From positions 1-6,787 of the forward strand of contig CAKRVU010000069.1 in NCBI GenBank assembly GCA_934408835.1: DNA of 6,787 nt, read 5' to 3'. Positions 1-5,228 of this stretch are shown piece after piece (positions within the stretch are counted from its first letter, which is position 1; every line of letters begins with the position of its first letter). This DNA is from an uncultured Oscillospiraceae bacterium (lineage in GTDB: Bacteria; Bacillota; Clostridia; Oscillospirales; Ruminococcaceae). The position numbers were made by a program, and so were the translations under genes. The notes under the pieces are model-generated. The model was not told the DNA's origin, searched no databases, and saw only the letters and a list, made by a program, of their open reading frames with translations.

Positions 1-94
1 GCGTCATTGTTAAGCCGGTATCCACAGTTGCAAACGTATATCCATCTTTTGCTCGCAACTCAATGGAGTACATATAGCTTTTGCCTTCTTCAAA
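1..94 (-). repeat. Direct repeat, downstream copy (second Ig-like domain)
   Basis: This stretch matches 1945-2038 in the same orientation and frame with a single mismatch (g at 77 versus a at 2021). It encodes the C-terminal half of the second Ig-like domain (FEEGKSYMYSIELRAKDGYTF and following). The repeat may extend beyond base 1. Identity breaks at base 95, after which the two copies share mainly protein-level similarity. Confidence 0.95.
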
Positions 95-2587
95 CTGGGT
101 GATTCTTTTCATAGAAGAAGTATATTTGCTTTCGTCGGAATACCAGAACGCAACCGGTTCGCCATTTTCCATTTCTTCCCAGCATTCATAGGAAATCTCA
201 TATCTATTCACATCGTTGGGAAGGGAGATGGTTGCCGATTTTTGTGGAGCATCACCCGGCTGATAGTCAAACTTTACATTTGAAATAACGACTTCATTGA
301 TGATCGGCGAGGGTGCCCCCATCTCAAACTTTACCGGGACATCGCTGCTCAGCTGGCAATGGTTCGCATCTGCACCGGTCTCCTCCATACCGTCGCCCAG
401 AATCAGCTGACCTCCCAGCTTCAAAGCCGTGTTTCCGGCCATGCCGGTATCCAGAATAGTGGTGCCGCCGTTGAAGGTGGCTATAGCGGTATCCGTCGTC
501 ATCTTTACAAGAGGAGTGGGATAGCCCGAGTATTCATCCACAGGGAAAACAATGGGAGTATATTCACCCCAATCCCATGCCACATCCAGCGTGCCGCTGT
601 TTACGGTAAGCTTCTTAAGATTGAGAGCCGGGGATGCATACAGATGACCGTTATACGAACTCTCGTATACCGGCTCACGGATGGTTAGAGCGGCGTTGGA
701 CAAAGACAGCTCATCCGCATCGATTTGCTGAGTCTGTACCGTACCGCCGGAGATATCGACCTTTTTGGCTCCATACAGCGAGCCTTCGTTCACGACGGTG
801 CCGCCGGTGACGGTGAACAGACCCTGTGTTTCGGTGGCATTGTATGTGGACATATAAATATTGGCGCCTTCGGTCTTTAGCGTGCCACCGTTGACCGTAA
901 TACTGCCTGCGTTGTCGGTATTGGTGCCGGTGCTGTCGACTCCCACATTAATGGCACTGCCGTAGTAGTAGCCGTCAGCATCCTTGTTGGAGACAGCGGT
1001 GAGCTTGCCGTTGTTGTCAATCCGGATACCGCCGCCGGAAATATACGCGCCGTAGATGCCGGAAGCCAAGACCTCGCCGTCATTGGCGATTAACAGGTCG
1101 CCCACGGAAATATAAAGACCGTTGGACAGAATTCCTGCGCCGCCCATAGAGTCGCTCTGTGCCGTCAGCTTACCGTTGCCGGAGACGGAGACATTGCCCC
1201 GATACAGATACACGCCGCGGGAGAATTGTTCACGGCGTTCTGTATCGGTCTCGTTACAATAGGACTCACCGCTGATCGCTGTGAGGGAGCCACCAGTGAC
1301 CATCAGAGCCTTATTGCGTGTGTCGCTGGTCATGTTGACACCAATGGAAAAGGCCAAGCCGTCCCCGGTGACCTCTGCCAGACCGCCTTGCGCCGTGACA
1401 TGACCGCCTTTGACGATGAAGTCGCCGTCGACGGTGATGCCCGAAGAATAGGTCCAGCCGTCACCGGAATTTTTGTGACTGCCGGAGGTAACGGACAGGG
1501 TGCCCGTACCATTCGCGCCGCCCTGAATTGTGAGGTTGCCCACAGCGTCCAGAGCAGTGATGGAAACGTGATTTCTGTGTTCGTAGTTTACATTGGACGT
1601 GGCGTCACCGCTCTTAATGGTGTTGGTGGTGCCGTCAGCCAAGATAATAGTGGAGTTTGCGGGCAGCTTCACGGCTGTGGCTGCCGTAGTAGTGAAATCA
1701 ATGCCCTTGAGGGTCAGCGTTCTGGAACTGTTATCCCATGTGGAATTGGCAGCCCCGGGGGTCTTTGCCTGATTGAGCAGATTTATGGCATCCGTACCGC
1801 CGCCTGTGGTAAAGTCTGCCGTCTCTGTTTTTATCGGCTGAACAGGCGCGGTGGGTCTGATTGTTTTGAGTGCAACTGCTGTCAGAATCGTCCCGTTTTC
1901 TCCGGAATTGATCAAGTTTTCGCTGCGTACATTCTCACCATTCAGCGTCATTGTTAAGCCGGTATCCACAGTTGCAAACGTATATCCATCTTTTGCTCGC
2001 AACTCAATGGAGTACATATAACTTTTGCCTTCTTCAAAAGTAGTGATCCTTTTTCCTTCCGGTACGCTTTGCATTTTTGCTGGATCGGAATACCAAAATG
2101 CTACTGGTTCCAGCCCTTGTGACGTCTGCTCCATTTCTTCCCAACACTCATATGCAATTTCGTAGTTCGGAGCATCCGCATCGCCTTTTGCGGCAGTAGC
2201 CTGCGGTGTGTCTCCGGCATAATACGAAACGGTAGCGTTGACGATAGCTATGTTTTGAATTACCGTGTCATTTTGATCAGCAATGCTGCCGGAATCCTGA
2301 ACCGCAATGTTGCCAGAATCCTGAACTGCAATGCTGCCGGAATCCTGAACCGCAATGCTGGCGGAATCCTGAACTGCAATGCTGTCGGAACCCTGAACTG
2401 CAATGTCGCCGGAATCCTGAACTGACTGTGCATTCAAGTCATCGACGTTCTGTGTTGTTGCTTCGTCCGGGCTCTCCGCTTCTCCTGCGAACGCCGTTAC
2501 CGGCACCAGCGTCAACAGCATGCAAAATGACAGAAGTAGCGACAACCATCTTGCTCTCACCTTTGTTCCTGATTTTTTTCGTTTCAT
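1..2587 (-). CDS. Secreted beta-helix/Ig-like repeat surface protein (3' end outside window)
   Basis: The frame is open for 862 codons from the ATG at 2587 to the window edge. The ATG is chosen because GAGGAGG lies 6 nt upstream and a signal peptide follows it. Visible order: signal peptide (residues 1-34, likely cut after AFA); six 8-residue repeats (55-102); an Ig-like domain (about 110-235) with YECWEEME, PVAFWYSD and LRAKDGYTF; a linker; a long glycine-rich region (about 280-690) opening with a WDNSSRTLTLKG stretch and carrying rungs of the form GGxhTA; then a second Ig-like copy (about 760 to the edge). The rungs resemble the right-handed beta-helix carbohydrate-binding proteins of Clostridia (Cthe_2159-like, DUF4353); this is family resemblance, not proof of ligand. 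It is probably exported and surface-exposed, perhaps binding polysaccharide or acting as an adhesin. Any wall anchor would lie beyond base 1. The rung region looks more GC-rich than the flanking Ig-like copies. Confidence 0.88.
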   Translation of the reverse strand, partial: MKRKKSGTKVRARWLSLLLSFCMLLTLVPVTAFAGEAESPDEATTQNVDDLNAQSVQDSGDIAVQGSDSIAVQDSASIAVQDSGSIAVQDSGNIAVQDSGSIADQNDTVIQNIAIVNATVSYYAGDTPQATAAKGDADAPNYEIAYECWEEMEQTSQGLEPVAFWYSDPAKMQSVPEGKRITTFEEGKSYMYSIELRAKDGYTFATVDTGLTMTLNGENVRSENLINSGENGTILTAVALKTIRPTAPVQPIKTETADFTTGGGTDAINLLNQAKTPGAANSTWDNSSRTLTLKGIDFTTTAATAVKLPANSTIILADGTTNTIKSGDATSNVNYEHRNHVSITALDAVGNLTIQGGANGTGTLSVTSGSHKNSGDGWTYSSGITVDGDFIVKGGHVTAQGGLAEVTGDGLAFSIGVNMTSDTRNKALMVTGGSLTAISGESYCNETDTERREQFSRGVYLYRGNVSVSGNGKLTAQSDSMGGAGILSNGLYISVGDLLIANDGEVLASGIYGAYISGGGIRIDNNGKLTAVSNKDADGYYYGSAINVGVDSTGTNTDNAGSITVNGGTLKTEGANIYMSTYNATETQGLFTVTGGTVVNEGSLYGAKKVDISGGTVQTQQIDADELSLSNAALTIREPVYESSYNGHLYASPALNLKKLTVNSGTLDVAWDWGEYTPIVFPVDEYSGYPTPLVKMTTDTAIATFNGGTTILDTGMAGNTALKLGGQLILGDGMEETGADANHCQLSSDVPVKFEMGAPSPIINEVVISNVKFDYQPGDAPQKSATISLPNDVNRYEISYECWEEMENGEPVAFWYSDESKYTSSMKRITQFEEGKSYMYSIELRAKDGYTFATVDTGLTMT
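725..1411 (-). repeat. Degenerate beta-helix rungs in the surface protein
   Basis: About eight rungs can be read at the protein level between residues 393 and 621: KGGHVTAQ, TGGSLTAI, GNGKLTAQ, NDGEVLAS, NNGKLTAV, NGGTLKTE, TGGTVVNE and SGGTVQTQ. They share the pattern (G/D)G-x-hydrophobic-(T/L/V)-A/x at intervals of roughly 20-45 residues, separated by small, polar loops. This is typical of a parallel beta-helix. The DNA repeats are weak, so the rungs are old compared with the Ig-like duplication. Confidence 0.7.
1945..2038 (-). repeat. Direct repeat, upstream copy (first Ig-like domain)
   Basis: Partner of the repeat at 1-94, offset by exactly 1944 nt (648 codons), with 93 of 94 bases identical. 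Further into the domain, the CWEEME and EPVAFWYSD segments are also conserved between copies but with more base changes and an insertion in this copy (QTSQGL after EEME). The pattern suggests duplication followed by either recent gene conversion of one end or strong local conservation. Confidence 0.95.
2282..2425 (-). repeat. Six tandem 24-nt units encoding an 8-residue repeat
   Basis: Six head-to-tail 24-nt units (starting at 2282, 2306, 2330, 2354, 2378 and 2402) encode residues 55-102, with consensus (S/N/D)IAVQDSG. Units differ by only a few substitutions; one has QGSD in place of QDSG and one has DSAS. The tract sits directly after the mature N-terminus and before the first Ig-like domain, so it is probably a flexible spacer. 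Because 24 is a multiple of three, gain or loss of units by slippage would keep the frame. Confidence 0.95.
2486..2587 (-). other. Signal peptide of the surface protein
   Basis: The first 34 residues have a very basic start (MKRKKSGTKVRAR), a hydrophobic core (WLSLLLSFCMLLTLVPV) and a TAFA|GEA cleavage site, the classic Sec / signal peptidase I layout. No lipobox is present: the cysteine at residue 22 sits inside the hydrophobic core and lacks the usual context, so a lipoprotein is unlikely. This supports export and fixes the start codon. Confidence 0.9.
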
Positions 2588-2593
2588 AATGAA

Positions 2594-2600
2594 CCTCCTC
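2594..2600 (-). promoter_or_regulatory. Ribosome binding site of the surface protein
   Basis: GAGGAGG on the minus strand, 6 nt before the ATG at 2587: a near-perfect Shine-Dalgarno at ideal spacing. It indicates efficient translation and confirms the start. Confidence 0.9.
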
Positions 2601-2672
2601 GTATTTCAATACTATTTTGCAGTCAACTTGTTTTTCTGAAACGAGTCAAACCGCGCTACTATTGTGTATTTC

Positions 2673-2681
2673 ATTATAACA
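2673..2681 (-). promoter_or_regulatory. Extended -10 promoter of the surface protein
   Basis: Read on the minus strand this is TGTTATAAT, a perfect extended -10 (TGnTATAAT). No good -35 lies 16-18 nt upstream, but extended -10 promoters often do without one. Transcription would begin near 2667, giving a leader of about 80 nt before the ATG. The inverted repeat at 2689-2743 begins just upstream, in the -35 zone. Confidence 0.65.
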
Positions 2682-2688
2682 AATTTTC

Positions 2689-2743
2689 CATCAAAATTCC
2701 TTCTTATTTCCTGATAGTCAATGCCTTTTCGGAAATTTTGATG
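2689..2743. promoter_or_regulatory. Imperfect inverted repeat between divergent promoters (possible operator)
   Basis: The left arm CATCAAAATTCC (2689-2700) and right arm GGAAATTTTGATG (2731-2743) are reverse complements apart from one extra A, separated by 30 nt. The pair lies between the two opposing -10 elements and covers the region just upstream of both. This suits an operator shared by the surface gene and the regulator gene. The protein that binds is inferred, not shown. Confidence 0.5.
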
Positions 2744-2771
2744 TTGCTATTTGCGTAAACTTCTGTATAAT
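2744..2771 (+). promoter_or_regulatory. Sigma-A-type promoter of the regulator gene
   Basis: TATAAT at 2766-2771 is a consensus -10. TTGCTA at 2744-2749 is a fair -35 with a 16-nt spacer. Transcription would start near 2778, leaving a leader of about 30 nt. The right arm of the inverted repeat (2731-2743) ends immediately before the -35, a position where a bound protein could activate or block this promoter. Confidence 0.65.
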
Positions 2772-2790
2772 AAAAGATGGAATCAAATAT

Positions 2791-2796
2791 AAGGAG
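2791..2796 (+). promoter_or_regulatory. Ribosome binding site of the regulator gene
   Basis: AAGGAG lies 12 nt before the ATG at 2809, a clear Shine-Dalgarno at slightly long spacing. No other in-frame start between it and the first HTH would leave the HTH intact, so the 2809 start is preferred. Confidence 0.75.
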
Positions 2797-2808
2797 AGCG
2801 AAAAACAG

Positions 2809-4551
2809 ATGGATTTTAAAGATAAACTGGCGCAATACATAGAATTGTTGGGCTGCACTGCAAAGGATTTGTCGGAGTATTCCGGTCTTTCCGCTGCCAC
2901 CATAAGCCGTTACCGTTCGGGGGAACGCGTCCCTGAAATTGGTACGGAAAATTTTTCAAATTTGGTAGCGGGGATGGTTCGCATAGCTGAAAGCAAAAAC
3001 ATTGCTCAGGTGACTACAGAATCTGTGATCAATTCGTTTTCTTCGCTTGTTAAAAATAACGCGATGGACGCAGCAAAATTGCAAAAGAATTTTAATATAC
3101 TACTCACCGTTTTACCCATCAACATTTCAGAACTTTCAAAATTTCTGAATTACGACGCTTCTTTCATTTCACGTATCAGAAACGGGCAGCGGCAACCTGC
3201 CAATCCGCGGGAATTTGCATTGGGAATTGCAGGGTTTACCGCCCGCCGCTGTCAAAACGACTCGCAAAGGGCGATCGTTGCGGATGTGATAGGCTGTAAG
3301 CCAAATGAGTTAATGGATGAGAATACCTATCAAACATTATTGTTTGAGTGGCTAATCAGTGGGGCGGGCGCTTCCAAAGATTATATGACCAATTTCTTGG
3401 AAAAACTGGACGAATTTAATTTAGACGAATATATTAGAGCCATTCATTTCGATAATTTGAAGGTTCCATCTGTTCCGTTTCAGTTTCCTACTTCTAAAAG
3501 CTATTTTGGATTAAAAAATATGATGGATAGTGAGCTGACCTTTTTAAAGGCAACCGTACTCTCTAGGTCGAAAGAGCCTGTTATTATGTACAGCGATATG
3601 CCAATGGGTGAGATGGCTAAAGACCCGGAATTTCCAAAAAAATGGATGTTCGGGATGGCTATGATGTTGAAAAAGGGGCTGCATTTAAATCAAATTCATA
3701 ATCTAGATCGCTCCTTTGAGGATATGATGCTCGGATTGGAAAGCTGGATTCCCATGTATATGACCGGTCAGATTTCACCGTACTATTTAAAAGACATGCA
3801 GGGGAACGTGTTTTCTCACTTTTTGAAAACGTCCGGCAGCGTTGCACTGACGGGAGAAGCCATCAAGGGATATCACAGCGAAGGGAAATATTATCTGACG
3901 AAAAACAAAGAGGAAGTAGCTTATTATAAAAAACGTGCAAAGCGTCTTCTGTCGAAAGCCTTACCGCTGATGGAAATTTACCGCAAAGATCACGCGCAGG
4001 CATATCATGCCTTTTTACAAAACGACGCGGAGGTAAAGGGAAGCAGATACTTTATTTTGTCATCTTTATCTTTGTACACTGCAACGGATGGATTTATCAA
4101 CCGGATTTTAAAAGATCATCAAATTCCTGATGAAGAGCAGGTGCAAATCAGGCAATATGTTTCCGCTCAGCGTGAAATGATGGACAGAATTTTGCGCAAT
4201 GGCAGTATTACGGAACAAATTCCTGTTTTGACAGAGGAAGAATTTTGCCGATTTCCGATGACATTGCCCCTTTCGGGTATGTTTTATGAAAAAGATATTC
4301 CCTATACTTGGGGAGATTATCAGGAGCATTTACGGATGATACAGGAGTATAAAAAACAACATCACAATTATCATATAGTGGAAAATCCGGTATCTGCATT
4401 TCGCAATATACAGATTTATATCCATCAAGGAAAGTGGATAATTGTTTCAAAAAGTAAAACGCCTGCGATTCATTTTTTAATCCGTCATCCAAAGATGCGA
4501 AATGCTTTTGAAAATATGGTTATTCCAGTCATAGAGGAATCACAGTTTTGA
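2809..4551 (+). CDS. Double helix-turn-helix (XRE-like) regulator with long C-terminal domain of unknown function
   Basis: Intact 580-residue, probably cytoplasmic protein with no signal peptide or membrane segment. Two HTH segments can be read: residues about 14-42 (AKDLSEYSGLSAATISRYRSG) and about 104-130 (ISELSKFLNYDASFISRIRNG). Both end in the same ISRxRxGxRxP signature, so they are probably an internal duplication typical of XRE/Cro-like DNA-binding folds. The remaining 400 or so residues are mixed alpha/beta with no motif I can tie to an enzyme; notable blocks are MYSDMPMGEMA (260-270), GLHLNQIHNLDRSFEDMMLGLESW (around 290-313) and YHSEGKYYLT (355-364). It may be a sensor or dimerisation region; proteins of this build seem common in gut Clostridia, but I know no assigned function. 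The gene is divergent from the surface protein, so control of that gene and itself is the likely role (inference). Confidence 0.85.
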   Translation: MDFKDKLAQYIELLGCTAKDLSEYSGLSAATISRYRSGERVPEIGTENFSNLVAGMVRIAESKNIAQVTTESVINSFSSLVKNNAMDAAKLQKNFNILLTVLPINISELSKFLNYDASFISRIRNGQRQPANPREFALGIAGFTARRCQNDSQRAIVADVIGCKPNELMDENTYQTLLFEWLISGAGASKDYMTNFLEKLDEFNLDEYIRAIHFDNLKVPSVPFQFPTSKSYFGLKNMMDSELTFLKATVLSRSKEPVIMYSDMPMGEMAKDPEFPKKWMFGMAMMLKKGLHLNQIHNLDRSFEDMMLGLESWIPMYMTGQISPYYLKDMQGNVFSHFLKTSGSVALTGEAIKGYHSEGKYYLTKNKEEVAYYKKRAKRLLSKALPLMEIYRKDHAQAYHAFLQNDAEVKGSRYFILSSLSLYTATDGFINRILKDHQIPDEEQVQIRQYVSAQREMMDRILRNGSITEQIPVLTEEEFCRFPMTLPLSGMFYEKDIPYTWGDYQEHLRMIQEYKKQHHNYHIVENPVSAFRNIQIYIHQGKWIIVSKSKTPAIHFLIRHPKMRNAFENMVIPVIEESQF

Positions 4552-4845
4552 TAGGTAGGCTTTTTCTTTTTCGGAGTTCACAAGTTTTCAGGCGCGAATC
4601 ATCTTCACGAAAAGTCGCACCCTGCCTTGTATGCAGTCGGATTTCATTCATAAATTTTTCAATGCTGTTGCTTTGAGTCAACACTTTTAAATTTACAGGC
4701 TCGGAATAAGGCTTTTTTGCGCTTTTGTCATGATTAATTTCACTGTATCTTTGATTTTATCAAAGGTTGAGAACCGATATGCCTTAAAGTGAAATATCTC
4801 ACGCTTGTCCTCATACTTGATAAACTGGAACATTTCCGATGCTTC
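4552..4845 (-). pseudogene. Frameshifted fragment of an unrecognised protein
   Basis: Two protein-like minus-strand frames adjoin. The first, from about 4845 down to a TAA at 4693-4695, contains MFQFIKYEDKREIFHFKAYR and ends KLIMTKAQKSLIPSL. The second, in another frame, reads KKPYSEPVNLKVLTQSNSIE then KFMNEIRLHTRQGATFREDD and RKRKSL. The frames meet at an A-run (4713-4718 on the plus strand as T's), where a one-base indel would join them as ...MTKAQKKPYSEPVNLKV... Composition is charged and hydrophilic, as in a real protein. The fragment seems to stop where the CotJC remnant begins, near 4846-4850, so its own N-terminus was probably lost by rearrangement. The lower end is uncertain; the second frame formally runs to a stop at 4529-4531, overlapping the regulator's 3' end. 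I do not recognise the family. Confidence 0.45.
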
Positions 4846-4849
4846 TTTA

Positions 4850-5191
4850 GGTACAGAAGAACTGGCGCATATGGAAATGGTAAATGCTATTATGTATCAG
4901 TTAACCCGCAACCTGACACCTGAAGAAATCAAGCAGTCAAGTTTTGCAAGTTACTTTATGGATCACACTACGGGAGTTTATCCAGTTGACGCAAGCGGGG
5001 TTCCTTTTGACGCGATGCAGTTTGCGTCAACCGGCGATCCGATTGCCGATTTGAACGAGGATATGGCGGCAGAGCAGAAGGCGCGGCTCACATACGATAA
5101 TATTTTGCGGTTGGCTGATGATCCTGATTTGAGACAGCCGATCAAATATCTCCGGGCGCGTGAAATTGTGCACTATCAACGGTTCGGGGAA
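4850..5191 (+). pseudogene. cotJC: Internal fragment of a CotJC-type manganese catalase family gene
   Basis: The translation from GTEELAHMEMV through DPIADLNEDMAAEQKAR to REIVHYQRFGE matches the CotJC / manganese catalase family clearly. Of the five dimanganese ligands known in this family, four are seen: the Glu and His of EELAH, the Glu of AAEQKAR and the His of IVHYQRF. The first glutamate is missing because the N-terminal 60-70 residues expected for CotJC are absent. The C-terminal tail after QRFGE is also lost; the frame then reads non-homologous residues and runs antisense into the ABC transporter gene until a stop at 5276-5278. No RBS or promoter precedes it; the only upstream in-frame start is a TTG at 4805 without a Shine-Dalgarno. 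cotJA and cotJB, its usual partners, are absent. The encoded product should be non-functional. The gene suggests descent from a spore-forming lineage. Confidence 0.85.
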
Positions 5192-5228
5192 GGGAAGCGG
5201 AGAGGTTGTAGTATGGCGGACAAGCTGT

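Noticed and set aside
1226..1957. Long plus-strand open frame of 243 codons opposite the surface-protein gene
   Set aside because: It lies wholly antisense to the well-supported minus-strand gene, uses GC-rich codons in mirror image, has no RBS and its Cys- and Gly-rich product resembles no protein.
2282..2425. CRISPR-like array
   Set aside because: The units are contiguous with no spacers and encode an in-frame octapeptide repeat; no cas genes are nearby.
2621..2721. Three AGTCAA (TTGACT on the minus strand) hexamers at 2621, 2644 and 2716, as alternative -35 elements
   Set aside because: None has a -10 at a workable distance on the minus strand, and the spacing is irregular.
4208..4492. 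Minus-strand open frame of 94 codons within the regulator gene
   Set aside because: Antisense shadow of the regulator's conserved-looking C-terminal coding region, with no upstream RBS or recognisable product.
4552..4620. Possible terminator for the regulator gene (T-rich stretch near 4561-4572)
   Set aside because: No GC-rich stem precedes the T-rich run, so a rho-independent terminator cannot be supported.
4737..4795. Nested inverted repeats: ATTTCACT/AGTGAAAT (4737-4744, 4788-4795) around the hairpin CTTTGAT-TTT-ATCAAAG (4749-4765)
   Set aside because: AT-rich short arms inside a coding-like fragment, with no following T-run on either strand; not a terminator and likely chance.
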